Shown piece after piece: positions 24,886-37,990 of a stretch of DNA of 64,000 nucleotides (position 1 is its first letter; each line of letters begins with the position of its first letter). Origin of the DNA: Rhea pennata (lineage: Eukaryota > Chordata > Aves > Rheiformes > Rheidae). Under the pieces are notes generated by a model. That model had not been told where the DNA came from. It saw only the letters and a list, made by a program, of their open reading frames with translations, and made no database searches. A program made the translations under genes and the position numbers. The DNA lies in assembly GCF_028389875.1 (NCBI RefSeq), contig NC_084663.1, forward strand, positions 12,042,666 to 12,106,665, in the 5' to 3' direction.

Positions 24886-27800
24886 GAGAAGGCTTGGTCT
24901 TTGTTGGACAGTTTCTTCCAAGATTCAACCCTGGATTTGTGTTTTGTGCGCACAACAAATCTAAAATGCTATTTTTGTTCACCTCTGGACAGTTTTAGTG
25001 AATATATTTCAGCAAATTACTGTCATTAAACATATCTGCAAGCAGCTATAAGTAGGGGAAGAAACAAAAATAGTCACTGAATCACACTCTGCCAACAGTG
25101 GCTAATATTTTAGAGCCTTACAATGTCAAATTATGAAATAACCAAGTCAGAAGAATTTTTTTTCTGCCTTCCAGTGCTGAAGATGAGTTCCTGAAGCTTA
25201 CGTCCTAAAACATTTCCTCCCCTTTCCTGAACTTCCCCCTGCACTTTGCTCTGCCAAGAAAACAAAATAAAAAACTTTTTTGGCTTCAGATTTCCATGGC
25301 AGAAAGAGCCTAACAGAGTGCAAAGGAGAGGAGGTTAATGGAAGGGGGTCCGGCAGAGAATATCACTCTTAACTTGGCCATTATATTTCCAGCCTCCCCT
25401 TCAGCTGTTTATCACATTTCCCATCTGTTTCAAGAGAGTCTCTCTATGATTTTGGAAAATCAGATGTGCTAAAGTCATGCTAAAAATATTTCAATTGCAA
25501 AATATGATGCTTCATAAAATAGCAGAAGGCCAGAAATAATTCAGAGAGAGGCTTTCAATATAAATCCTTCAAGAACCCTTTTGTACGAAACTGCATGCTG
25601 AATCACAAAAAACCACTAGAAGACACAGAAGACCCCAAAGACATTTAAAGTTTGATGAAACTTTTTATACATTAACATTTAGAAACTGGAGAAAAGGGAA
25701 AAAAACATTGATGACTGTTTAAAATGTTTTCTCTATATAGAGAGATCTCTGACTGGATGTTTATATCCAGTTCATATTTTAGTTTAAAGTGTTCAGATAA
25801 CAGAGAGAAATTTCAGGTGGGTTTTTAAGAAAGTTGGAACACGTGTACTATCAGAGCAAACACCATGATAACAGCCTGTTGCCATGTCACCATTTGTGTG
25901 TTGAGCCAGAGAAGATGGCTCTGTGCTGCTCCGATAGAAATACAAACTAAAGCATATTAGCTGAAATCACCTTGAAAGTTTACTTTGCATTTGTGGTTAA
26001 TCACATGGCTCAGCTGACAGGGTAGCTTAGGGTAGCTAAACCAGCACGCTGACTACATGTGAATGTGTGAAAGGCCAGTTTCTATTTTATCTTAGCCAGC
26101 TTGACTTTGAAAAAGAAAAAAAAAAATAAATAAAAGCCCAGTGCTTAGGTTCCTGACTAATACACTAAATCATAATTTCTCTATGCTTTAACATGCTAAA
26201 TCCTCTGTGTCTTTGGAGGAAAATGTGTTTTCCACCTGAAATGAAGACTTTAATCTAGAACTAGACTTTTGCTAAGTCATATGTATTTTGCAGTATCATT
26301 TCGTAACACTAGGAAGAGGTCTCATGTTCCTCCTCATGAAGTAGGGCAGGAAATAGATGTTAAAAATGATCTTGTAAAACACACTTCAGTGTGGTGTGTT
26401 TGAACTGCCCTAGTGTCACTTCTAGCAGTTAATGCAAAACCAAGAAAATTGTGTGCCAAGAAAGATTTATAGCAGGAAGAAAACAAGAGCCATTGAGCCA
26501 TTACATGTTCTATTATTTTTGACAATTCATTCACTACTCGGTGACAATGCATCTCTGTTGCCTTTCTTTCACTGTATTTTATTTTAAATGACAAGATATG
26601 GGCAATATTGTACTGCAAGACTCAGTGCAAAAAAAAGGATTTTCATCTGAATTTTCAACTTACAGAACCCAGTAAATATGCAACTGCTTTGATGTAACTG
26701 GACCAAATTATCTGGCTCAGAAGCTCTTTATGTATTTAAGAGACCCACAGTGAGAAGCATAAAGTTTAAATCTGTAATTTAATCCCTTGTAACTACATAC
26801 AGCAGCATTTACACAGTTTTATATGCCTTTCCTAGAAGCAAGCTGTCAGCATCATTATTACATTTAAATAATGTTTCTGAGATCAAAACTGACTAAAATC
26901 AAAGAGAAATATAATAATGCACTAGCCTTCACTACACGTCACTTCTGCGTTACCCTAGCTCAGGTGGAAACTGCACCCCAGTACCCCTCCAGGCTTCCCG
27001 TGCGCAGTCTGTAACCAGCTTTACAACTCCAAGTAAACGTGTGGTTCCAAGAGACTTCTCCTGTTTGCTCCTGGCACCTCTGCTGCTGCCTATGCTGTTT
27101 TTCAGCTAGAGTAACCATGCTGAGACTTCTGCAATTCATAATAAATTGTAACAATAAAGGGTTTGTAATTGTCTGCGAGAACTGCTGAGAGCGTGGCAGG
27201 AAAAAAAGACTCTCCGTTATGTCAAATCCAGCTTAGGGCAGGGTAGGAGGAGGGGGAAGTGCAGAGCCACAGTCCCCGCTTGGCTTCCATCTGACAAAAA
27301 GGAGAGCAGCTAAGGCTCTGAGCTTTGCCCTGTGGCAGCAGCTTTCAAAGCACCCTGCCAGGCACCAACCAATGTCCTCCCTCGGTTTACCAAAACTCTC
27401 CAATATGCCCAAGTCAGGTGGCCCACTGGGATTAAAGGCGGCCTGTTATGCCATTACAGCAGCTCTGTTTGCTGGAAACCACACATAAGAAAATGCACAG
27501 AAAGGAAGCAAGCAATGAAATCCATCCAGTAGTCTATCAGACTTTCCTCTCCACAAACAAGAGAAAGAGGGCAGAGAATATTGTCTATTGTATCATCGTC
27601 CACGTTATGACAATGTTTGTCTGGCTTATCACAAGACTCAGTGCTTTTCCAGAAGTATCAAGAGAAACAGTAGGGTTACATCTACAGGACAACATCCATT
27701 GCTTGTAATTCATTCACTTATTTTCCGTGTTATTTCTCTATCCACCATCAGAGTCAGCACCTCTGTATTCTACACCATGTCTCTGAAGAATGTTTTAAAA

Positions 27801-30549
27801 TACTTGTTGTTCTAAAGGTATGTGGACTACCCACAGCAGAAAGAAATCTGTCACGAAGAATTAGAGCAGATAATAAAAGATATTAAAAAAAAAGTTCAAT
27901 TTTCATCATTGCTTTGGTTGATGCAGAATTTGTGCCATATTGGTTCTGTCAGATATTTGTGATTGCTGTGAAATAGAATGTTGATAGAAAAAAGTAGGAG
28001 GGAGAAGCATTCCCAAATGCCAGAAACATCAAAACTGGCAAGTATGCCGACTTTAGGGAATGTCTGATCTAGCTCTTTGCTTTTATTTCCTCAATCTCAC
28101 CCACAGACATAAGCAACTACAAATCTTGGTTTGAAAAAAACAAATGATCGGTTGCATGAATAAAAAGATATTCACTTTAGCAGTTGTTTTGTGTTATTCA
28201 TTGCTGATTGCCAGATATGTATGGCAAATACTTACCCAGAGTATGTACTCTTTCTTTTTAAAAAGTTTAGCGTCCAATTCATTAACATACCCTACCTGCT
28301 TTAAACTACAATGCAGATGAAAAGCAGCCATAAACTCTTTTAAAAAATGAATTATGCTTGTTTTGTGTGGACAGAATGAAATAAAACAGCAAGAACACAT
28401 TGTCGATGTAGCCATAAAAGTCCGTCTCCACTGGTAATAAACAAATTTCCTTCTTAAATTTTAAATGGAAAAATGTGTCTCTTGGCTACTGATGAAATTT
28501 CCATCTTTCTACAACTTTGAGATATGCCTTAAAAATTGCATATTCTGGTAGTAGTTCATGTTTTTCAAAGGTCATATATATCACATGCTCAGATCTGTTG
28601 ATGGCTGAGCTTAAACATTAGGGGAATGATTCTTGTAATGATTTCATCTGTTCAACGTCTTTTTCTCACTACTTCCTGAAGCAAATCAAATCATAAGGAT
28701 ACTGAAGTCCCTGGTCACATATGTGAATGTTTCAGAAGGGACTTCTATATTTATCTTTATAAATGGAAAAGGGATTCATCACCTCTGTGTTACTCTGTTT
28801 TATTTACATCCAAAGCATACAAAAGCCAATGGAAGTTTTCTGAATAACATTATTAGACCTAAGAGCAGGCCCTATGGTTGTTTAAGGGAGAAAAAAGGTA
28901 TCCCATTATGTCTGGGTTTCTAGACTCAACCATTGAACTTACAGTGAACACGTAATACTATTTAAAAATTCAAACATTGTTTGTCTTCAGTTTTACTCAA
29001 CTCGTGATATTTGTGAAATTAAGATTTTGGAAGGCCAGTTCCTCATTTTATCATTTCACTTCTCTTATATATTGCAGCCCAAAGACTGTCAGATATGCAG
29101 ATGACAAATCTAGGAACTACACACAAAACTCATGAGCTCTTTGTCTATTTTCTTTGTAGCTTGCGACACTTTGCCTGAATGGAACGATCTCTGAACTAAC
29201 TCATCCCAGATGAAAAAAGCATCAGGAGCTACATGAGCTTCCTACTGTTTGTCATTCTCCCCCTCTGCTACATCTCTATTTCTCAGGACATTTTTGTAAA
29301 ATGAAGACGAAAAGGTCTCACATTATCTGCCTGTCATCTGCTATACCAAGATTATCTTTAAACAATATAATACCTCATAGGGCTTAATCATTTAATTAGC
29401 AATGGAATTTTGGAGGGTTTTTTTAAAACTAGAATTCCCTTTTATTGAAAGTCTTACAACACTTTACAAGGTTTTGGTTTTTTAATACTCGAGATAAAAA
29501 AGAAATCATTCTATTTCTCTCCAGATGAGCAATATCGCTTTCAAGTTACCATTGCCTTTAGTAAAGAAATACGCAGAAGACAACCAGCTAGTGTAGACCA
29601 CCAAGGAACATTACGTTATTGGAAATCCTCCTTGCTCGACTTTGGCTGTGATAACTACAGAAGGTTCTCTTGGCCTAATCTGGAAACATCAATATAGCGT
29701 TTTGATAACAGAATTATGAGCAAGTCTCCCTGAAAAGAAGTAAAAATGTCTGACAGTGAACAATACATGTATATATTTACATCACCTTTGATTTTAGCTG
29801 AAAACATTAAGCTTCTAGGAGTGTAGAAAAGTTTGCAATACAAATGGAATATTCATTTCTCTGAAGTTAGAGAGCCTTGCAGTGCCTGCCAAATCCCAAA
29901 TGTTGAATCAATATCAGAGACTTAACCGAAACCTCTCTTTAATAATGGCAAGTGCAACTCAGATCCATCAGCTCTAAAGTGGTCTTAACGGGGTAGTCAT
30001 AATTTTACTGTTTAAGACTTGAACACTGAAACCCCAAGGAAATTCTCTCTCTTTCTTACATTTTTTAAAAGAGTAAACATTTACTTTTGACATTGAGCAC
30101 CCAAGTAGCTTATTAAACAAGATGAACAGACATCTAGAAACTGTTAAGAGTCCAGGAACTTGATAGAACAGAGTCAAAACTTCACTATCTACTTATTTTC
30201 AAGCCAGAAAGGAAACAAAATTACTTATGGTAACAGGATACAGATAGTTCATGAACTGCACAAGGTATCCAAAATACAAAATAGATACAAGTCCTCCTAA
30301 AGAGGGAGTTGCACATATATGGAAACTTCGGGTTTTGGTTTTTTGTTCCGCAAATATACCACAATCTGCAGGATTCTTGTCTTTTCAGTAGGACATCAAG
30401 TGACAGCCTTTAATATTGAGAAATACGATTTTTGCCCATTGTCTATGGATGTAGAGACACCAATACAGGATGTACTGAAAGACGATTCTAAAAGCAGGAC
30501 AGTCTGTGATTTAAGTAGTAGACTGATGTGTTCCTCTGGAAACTCTTCT
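24886..30549. other. intergenic, no gene recognised
   Basis: AT-rich sequence with several 60-95-codon chance frames and no splice-bounded exon or named repeat. A moderately GC-rich, purine-rich patch lies at about 27,230-27,340. Confidence 0.6.
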
Positions 30550-30635
30550 CACTATCTTGTGCCTCAGTTTCCCAACTGCAGAAAGATAAGAACTATATTG
30601 ATTTCTTTTGATAAAGCACTTTGAAATATACAAAT
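30550..30635 (+). mobile_element. MIR-like ancient SINE remnant (3' part, plus orientation)
   Basis: The sequence GTGCCTCAGTTTCCCAACTG, followed about 40 bp later by GATAAAGCACTTTGAAAT, follows the order of the MIR/CORE-SINE 3' half (the CCTCAGTTTCC block, the TCTGTAAAATGGGGATAA-type region, then a TAAAGCGCTTTGA-type block). The middle is degraded, as expected for a pre-amniote-radiation insertion. Confidence 0.6.
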
Positions 30636-33346
30636 AAATTCTGTAACATAGGAATGTTATATACATTCATTTATATTACATAAGAATTTATTAAGTAGGC
30701 CATTCACATGAATCCTGATGAAATGGTTCAGCTTGCACCAAGGTTACACTCTTCACTCCTGCTGCATTAACAAGTATGATGCAAAAGGTTGAATAAGGAT
30801 ATTAATGCAATAGGACAAGCCCTCCTTATACTCTCAAAGCACATGTGAGCATCAAACACTTTCCAGGCACTCAAAAATTCCCATCATTTGTGAAGAGCAA
30901 GCAAGAAATAACATGGGATTCTTCAATACTGAAATTTAATCACTTCTATTAGGAGCCCAGTGTGCAGTAATTAACACATTTAAATAGACCTAAATAAGAA
31001 AGCAGCCAAAATAAAACAAACTTGCTGAAATTTGGAATGTAAATTAGAACTGCAAATCCTTCCAATAATATAAAAAATTAATTGGCTATTAAAGCAACTA
31101 CTTAAATAGACTCAGAGACACAAGTTTCACTTGTCAGCTAAGCTTAACAATAATATTCTAACAAGTTTCTATTCAACCAATACCTTTAGCTTGAAATCAG
31201 CCGGAGTCAAGGCACTTCAAAAAAATTTTTTTTCATCTGCTAAACCATGATCATTTTTTCCCTAGAAAGTCAGAAAGTCAGAGAGTACTTCTAATTGATT
31301 AGACCTACTATTCCTTTATCAGTGTGATAAAGGATTTTTTTTTTTTTTGCCATTCTTAAGCAGCAAATAGAAATTATAGTCAGCCCAAATTAAACCCTGA
31401 TTTGAGTTACTCACTAAAGGAAATCATTAAACCAACTGGAAAAATGAAGGGAATAAGAGCCTGTAGAAACATGGTTTTATAACTCCACTGGCATAAGGAA
31501 CATACAAGTTTTATCACTGGCCCTATCACTTAATGATAAAAACATATATACTTCCCCTCCCCCCCAAGATGACAGTAGCTGCCCTAGAAGAAAGGTCAAA
31601 CCACCTTGCTTTCCTATTCCAAACAGTATATCAGCTCAGCCAAATACCTGAGCAGAGATCATTCATTCAAGCATAGTACAGTGGAGCAAAGAAAATTAAT
31701 TATTATTCTTCCTAAGATCTAACTTATATTTTTTAAAAGGTGACATCATTAGCAACTGCTAGTAAAATTGAATGAAGATTGAGGCAATTTCCTGTTACTT
31801 AGTGCACCTCCCTTAAAAATCCATTTTACAGTCCATATTCACAACCTTGCGGGAAAAGGATGTTTATTTTTAGCAACATCCTTGAACATTTATACCAGTG
31901 AACAGATATATAAGCAAACAGTAGAGTTTCTAAATCTCATTGATCCATCTGCTTTTCATTACTGAAGAACAAAACTAAATAGACCCAAACAGTGGATTTA
32001 TATAAAGCAATCAAGTGCCAAAGACTGGAAAGAACAATATAATCATCTTATGTTCTTTTTTATTACTATTTTTATAAAAATGAATTTAAAACAAAATTGA
32101 GGTCACAGCTTATTTTTCCATACAGAATGACTCACATCTGTTATGAAAACACTGCAAAATGCAATCCATGCAACTGGGTCCTGCGGTATAGATAAGACAA
32201 GCTTTAGGAGATACAACTTTAGAAACCTCCAGGAGCAAATCTGCCTTTTTCCTTTTCTTCTCATGCCTAGAATTTCTTCTGTTCTACCATTTTACTGGTT
32301 AATTTTTCCCTCTGACAGAATTTCTGTTCCATTTCATTGGCTTTTTCTTCACCCCAGTCAGTCTGAATCAGGATGAAAGTTGCCTGTTTGCAGCTCTTTG
32401 GCATCCCAGGCTACCAAAGTACACATCCTCATGGTAGCTTGGCTTGGATTTGGGAAATTCCAGGTTTTCTGCATCTTCTATACAGGCTCACTATCCCAGG
32501 GAGAGAAGCTGCTACATGTTGATCAGCACCCATCCTGCTGCTACAGCCAGCTCCTCACACCCAAACACTTTGCGGTAGGGGAAAAGGCAGAAATACAGCT
32601 CTGTTGTGTGCTTTGCTTTGACTATGCTTGCTTGGGGCAGGAAGAAGTGCCAGCATGGGCTGCAGGTAGTGGGCATATGGTATGGGACTGCAAGCAGCTG
32701 TTAGCTCCTAAGAGAGATGCCAGAAAAGGCATATCACCCAGAGCCCAGGAGACGCTTCCAGAGCTGTCCTGCTCCCATCTTCCTTGCCCTGCACCATCCT
32801 CAGGCTTCCCAAATAAGACAGGCTCTATGTTCTAATAACAAGTACTAGCATTCATGGATAACGTTTCCATAGAGAAATTAGGTAAATCTCAGCTCAGCTG
32901 ACTCATTTGATGGTATGGCACACAATCAGAACTACGTGCTTTTGGGCAAAACTGGATTTTTATGAGCAAACTAACCCTTGAATACATATCTGCTTCTCCT
33001 TAATCTTCCCAACCATGGCATCAATCACAGCAACCAAAATAGTGCTGAGAAGCCTTAAAATACAAATCTCTAACCTCTTACATCCCTGGAATCAAGAACA
33101 AATGGCCAAGCTACAGTTTACAAGAACCCCGGTTGACACAGCAGTCACGACATCCCCCCCACTCTGCTCCCATGCCCCCTCTTCCCACTCTGCCTTCTTC
33201 CACAGGACCACTCCAAGTTCCTAAGGCTGCTGACCATCTATCCAAAGTATGGACATTAATATCGAGGAGTTCAGAACTCTCCTAAAAAGTGCATGAGCCT
33301 GTTTCCTGGTAAAGCTAAATATTTTTCTCTTTTTTCTTTCTTTTTC
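30636..33346. other. intergenic, no gene recognised
   Basis: Contains the longest open frame of the window, 151 codons on the plus strand at 32,380-32,835. It has ordinary codon composition, no domain I know and no clear splice context, so I do not call it a gene. A T12 run lies near 31,335. Confidence 0.6.
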
Positions 33347-33369
33347 TTTTTTTTTTTTTTTTTTTTTTT
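33347..33369. repeat. T23 homopolymer with preceding CT-rich tract
   Basis: Twenty-three T, preceded by CTTTTTTCTTTCTTTTTC-type sequence from about 33,327. Confidence 0.9.
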
Positions 33370-33864
33370 AAGTGTGAATTCATTAATTGATACCTTGGAG
33401 ATATCTCTCCGTGAGAAGAGTGCCAATGTATCTTCTGTGAAAAATGGCTGTACACATGGATGTGTACTCCTTTTCAACAGGGAGATCTCTGATAATACTA
33501 CCCATTAAGTTCAGATACGTAGGTGTTATGGGCCATACTACACTAGAAGTATGTGCAATATAGCATCACAAGCTTAGGCCACAAGCAGATCTACAGTGGC
33601 CTTTTTACCTTGATTTGATTCCTTACTGACCTGTGTAAACACAGGATTTTCAAGATCCAGAGGACAAAGGCAACTTCTGCTCTTGTAGAAAAAGCTCTCA
33701 GATTGTATGCCTCAAGCAGAGGCAAGAGCACTGAGCACAACAGCAACAAACAGAAAATTGCCTACATATATATATTCACATCACCTCTGATTTTAACCAA
33801 AGTGGCTGAGCATTTGTGCATAGCCTCTTACATGGAGCGGATAGTTTAGGGACATATCTACATT

Positions 33865-34058
33865 AATTTTCACCTGAATGAGAGTGACAGAGCACTGGCA
33901 CAGGTTGCCCAGAGAGGTTGTGAAGTCTCCTTCTCTGGAGATATTCAAGGCCCGCCTGGGTGTGATCCTGTCTACCATGCTCTAGGTGTCCCTGCTGAGC
34001 AGGGGAGTTGGACTAGGTGATCTCCAGAGGTCCCTTCCAGCCTTGCTGATTCTGTGAA
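33865..34058 (+). mobile_element. CR1 LINE 3' fragment
   Basis: About 195 bp of the CR1 3' end in plus orientation: GAGTGACAGAGCACTGGCAC, TTCTCTGGAGATATTCAAGG, GTTGGACTAGGTGATCTCCA, and the tail TGATTCTGTGAAT. It is severely 5'-truncated, and its sequence differs from the neighbouring 34.9 kb copy, so it is a separate insertion. Confidence 0.93.
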
Positions 34059-34935
34059 TACAATTCTGAACCAAATTTCCCAGTCGCTCTCAGCCTAAAA
34101 CATGGAGAACTTGGATTCACTCCCTGATATGCCAATCAGAGACAGTATATGTATAACCTTCTTCAGCTTCTTTATTTCTCTATTCAAGGTGTGCTTGCGG
34201 TAATTTTTTTTTTTCTTTAATGCACGTAAGAAGCACATTGGGCTGGAACAAGTTAGCAATTTCAATTTCAGCTCTGAAACTACTTTTGGTATTAGTTTCC
34301 ATGAACCCTTGAAAACAGGAGCAGTTTAATAGGATTGCTGACAGTATATCATAAATAGCGTTAGTAAATAACACTATCTTGCAACTGGATTTGAGAAACG
34401 CAAAACGTGAAGAGAGGCTATGGAATACATTTTGAGAAGTTAATCCCAGTTTGGATTCAGTTATATTTTTGTGGCAAAGAAAACATGAAAAATACTTAAT
34501 ACAAGATAATGTTTGTATAGATAAAATTATCTAAAGGACCTAACCATACATTTTCTGAGAAAAACATTACGTAATTTCTAAAAAAAGTGTTTTGTCTCTT
34601 TGGAAAGGTAGATTTATATTGCAAAATACTTAAAGTTTGTACCATTTTTCTATCCTAATTCTTCAGGAAGAAACACCCAGTACCTTTCTAAGCCATAAGG
34701 ATAATTAAGCATTGAGTAAGTTGTCTTTATCACTGCAGTTCAGAGAATCAGCTCTCAAGAATGACTAGAGAGTACTAATGTGGTTTGAGACATCCTAAAA
34801 AGTAAGGCTGAAAGGTTGTCTCATATTTACTTGATGACTCAGACTTTACATGCAACTTGCAGCAAATTACTTAGGGCACATCTGAAGCGCAGCACAGGAC
34901 AGACAGACATATGACAGTTTAAAATAGGAGGCACA
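34059..34935. other. spacer between two CR1 copies, nothing recognised
   Basis: AT-rich sequence. No gene or repeat is identified. Confidence 0.6.
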
Positions 34936-35308
34936 CTTTAGCCTGGGGAAGAGAAGACTGAGGGGGCATCTGATCAACATGTGTAAGTATCTGAAGGGAG
35001 GGTGTTAAGGGGACGGAGACAAACTCTTTTCAGTTGTCCTGTGTGACAGGACAAGAGGCAATGGGCAGAAATTGAAGCACAGGAAGTTCCACCTGACCGT
35101 GAGGGGGAATTTCTTCCCTGTGAGAGTGACAGAGCCCTGGCACAGGTTGCCCAGAGAGGTTGTGGAGTCTCCTTCTCTGGAGATCTTTAAGGCCCGCCTG
35201 GATGCAACCCTGTCTACCATGCTCTAGGTGACCCTGCTGAGCAGGGAGGTTGGACTAGATGATCTCCAGAGGTCCCTTCCAACCTTACTGATTCTATGAT
35301 TCTATGAC
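34936..35308 (+). mobile_element. CR1 LINE 3' fragment with intact tail
   Basis: About 370 bp, 5'-truncated, from TTTAGCCTGGGGAAGAGAAG through CACAGGTTGCCCAGAGAGG and TTGGACTAGATGATCTCCAG to a 3' end ATTCTATGATTCTATGA, the diagnostic 8-bp CR1 tail repeat. It is the best preserved copy in the window and is probably the youngest. Confidence 0.95.
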
Positions 35309-37549
35309 TAGCTATGTCCAAGCCATGTTAGTGCTAACCACAATTTGGCCACTGTTTAGGTAACTTGTGAAACTTATAAAAATGAATTAGGTATACAAGT
35401 AAATGGTTTGTAAGAGATTCTACTGTTCTGGCCTTTTTTCCCAGTAACAGGAGTAATATCCCCACGTAATTTCCACCTGTAGAGAAGAACTTTCAGTTCA
35501 TTCTTACAAAAAATAAAAGAGAAGACATGGCATTACAATGGTGCTAAAGGTCTGCTCTACAGGTACAAGAACCACCCATGCTGACTAACACAAGATACAA
35601 AACAGGTGATATTTTTTGTACTGCATATGCTACTCATTAAATGTTTTAAAATAAGACGAACTCAGATTAAAAGTAGGAATTTAAAGTTTATGGCAGAAGT
35701 GTATATATTCATTGAAATATAATAATACAGGAGGTTTGTTCCTAAATATATGATGCAATTGTTTATTACATTTTTTACTATACAATTAGATCCAGTTGCT
35801 ACTGTATCAGGCTACAGCAGCGACTGCAAGTATCTGCTAGACATAAAGCATCTTGCTAAAAAGTACTGCTACCTAAACACGCATCAGACGTAACATTTCT
35901 TCATTAGAACTATTGCCATGTTGGAATATCGCTGTTCACCTGAATTAGCCTACATGAGGCCTTGTGGTCATCATGGGTAAGTCAGTGTCACGTTAGCTGC
36001 TCATTGTCTAACCTAAGCAGAGCAGGATTCAACTACGTGTAATAAATGCAACGCTCAACGCGACCAGCATGTCTCTGTTGGCAGCAGAACAACAGGCAGG
36101 AATCTAGAAAGCGAGGGAACTCCACTTCAGCATGAGCTTGCTCACTGTAAGCCAAATGTGAAAGATTTAGTAATAGCCTGATTTTGGCAGTCTTCTATAT
36201 CCTCTTCCTACAGCCACTGTTTCATACCTAAATCAGCTTAGTTTTTATACTTAGCACTTTACTGCCTTAGATTAGGCTGACTAACGGTGACTACTACCAT
36301 TAAAACATCAGCAGACAACCAAAAGTTGCCTTATTCCTTCAGCTGGGTAACAGTGATTTCACATGCTTATCACAGCAGCTATACGTTGTGTGCTTACACT
36401 TTAGTAAGTCCTGAACTGCTTACACTATTACAAATCGTGTTCTCTGAAACGCTGCATACTCCACTCTGTGAAGTTATGTAAAATACAATGCAAATGAAGA
36501 AGAAAGCACCTCCTATAGCCAGTCTCAGCACAGAGTCAAATTAGAGAAGCTCAAAGCTCCTGATGACAACAGGCCAAAACGTTTCAGCAAATTGCATGCA
36601 CTGCTCTGAAAAATGCAGTTTTATTTTCAAGTGCCACCACTATAAATCCAAATATGATAATAGCAGACAGTCGTGTACAAAGCACTTAAAAACAAAACAC
36701 TGCACGCACTCACACATGCGTGCCAAAACCTCCTCTGACCATACACATGGCGTGGAATTCAAGAGTTGCACTGAAGACAGCCAAAGGCTGTGTGAGCTCA
36801 CAGATTTTTATGTTCCCATGATTGCCATGTTGAAACTGCTATGGAAGAGAGATCTACTAGTAAGGATTATATATAGCTTTATAAGGGTTTATTCTTCATC
36901 TTTCCGTGTTGCACAGAACTGACGGTCTCTTTCCATCTGCTTCCTCTCCAAAACATTAAAAATAGCATTCACAATAGAAACATTAAAGTCTTAGTTTTCA
37001 GTTATAAAAAATTCCAGAAACACTGCCATCCCCAGCTGCTTCCTCTTCCCCTAGATCCAATCACTGCATTTCCTGTTACCTACTTTGGAAAAAGAAAAAA
37101 ACAAAACAAAACAACACACAAAAATCCGCAAACCCCTACACTCGTTAAAATACATTTAATTCTTGGCAAGTGCATTTATTTTAACAGTAGATACTTAACT
37201 AGAGGAAAATAACTCTGCAAATAAATAGAAAACATATATTGTCTCCCAGCTTCATTAATCCATTCAGCTATTACCAAAGTTAGTCTTTCAGGAACTAAGT
37301 GGCTACAGAGAGATTTCAGGTAGTCCATACTAAAAAGTTAACTGAAAAGGCCCTAACCATTAAGTGGAGTCCCAAAACAGAGAGAAGAGACAGGAATGAC
37401 ATTTCTGAATTGTGAAGGAAATATACTTAATCACTGTGGTCCGCAATAATCGTTGTATCACTAAGACAAGTACCTGTGCTTTTTTTAATGATTTCTTTAG
37501 CAAACTTGTAATGCCACAGCCTATGGAGAACAGACCACCAGAGAAGAAT
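35309..37549. other. intergenic, no gene recognised
   Basis: AT-rich sequence without splice-bounded coding segments. The 119-codon plus-strand frame at 36,563-36,922 (Cys/His-rich, with SEKCSFIFKCHHYKSK) has no zinc-finger spacing or homology I recognise. Confidence 0.65.
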
Positions 37550-37601
37550 AACAAACAAAAAAAAAGGAAAAAAAAAAGAAAGAAAAAGGAGAAAAAAAAC
37601 C
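37550..37601. repeat. A-rich (AAAAG)n-like low-complexity tract
   Basis: A run of about 50 bp that is almost only A with scattered G. It gives a Lys-rich plus-strand frame and a Phe-rich minus-strand frame, both artefacts. Confidence 0.85.
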
Positions 37602-37860
37602 TCAGAAGTAAATTTGACGCATGAAATATTAGAAACTAGCACAGGGCCATGAAAAGGACAGTTAAAATTTGAGGTATTTTCCATATATCACATCACGGCT
37701 GTAGAAGAGGAAAGGCTATGAAGGAACACCTGTGCAACAAAAAAGCAGCACAACAGTTTTTCAATGTATTACAAAATACTAAGACCACATAACTAAACCA
37801 CCTGCGTCTAAAGGCTCCAAAAAGCAGCAGCCAGTCACTGCCAGCTAAGTTCTAGAGCAG

Positions 37861-37990
37861 AGACGCGTTCAGTGAAACCGCGCAAGCGCCCACAGAAGCG
37901 TCGAGCCCGAGCACTTGGCTCCTGTTGACCCCCGTCCCTACTCCGGCCTCAGCGGCCTAGGGACTCAGAAACGCGCGTTACGTACGCTAT
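37861..37990. promoter_or_regulatory. short CpG-dense island, possible promoter or enhancer
   Basis: By eye about 16 CpG dinucleotides in 130 bp, including CGCG, CGCGCG and CGTACG clusters, inside DNA that is otherwise AT-rich and CpG-poor. No open frame or repeat family explains it. Retained CpGs suggest an unmethylated element such as a small promoter or enhancer, but no TATA box or initiator stands out. The function is inference. Confidence 0.4.

Noticed and set aside
33293..33508. Poly-Phe/poly-Lys open frames.
   Set aside because: Artefacts of the T23 homopolymer and the adjacent CT-rich tract.
37412..37684. Lys-rich and Phe-rich open frames.
   Set aside because: They arise from the A-rich low-complexity tract at 37,550-37,601.
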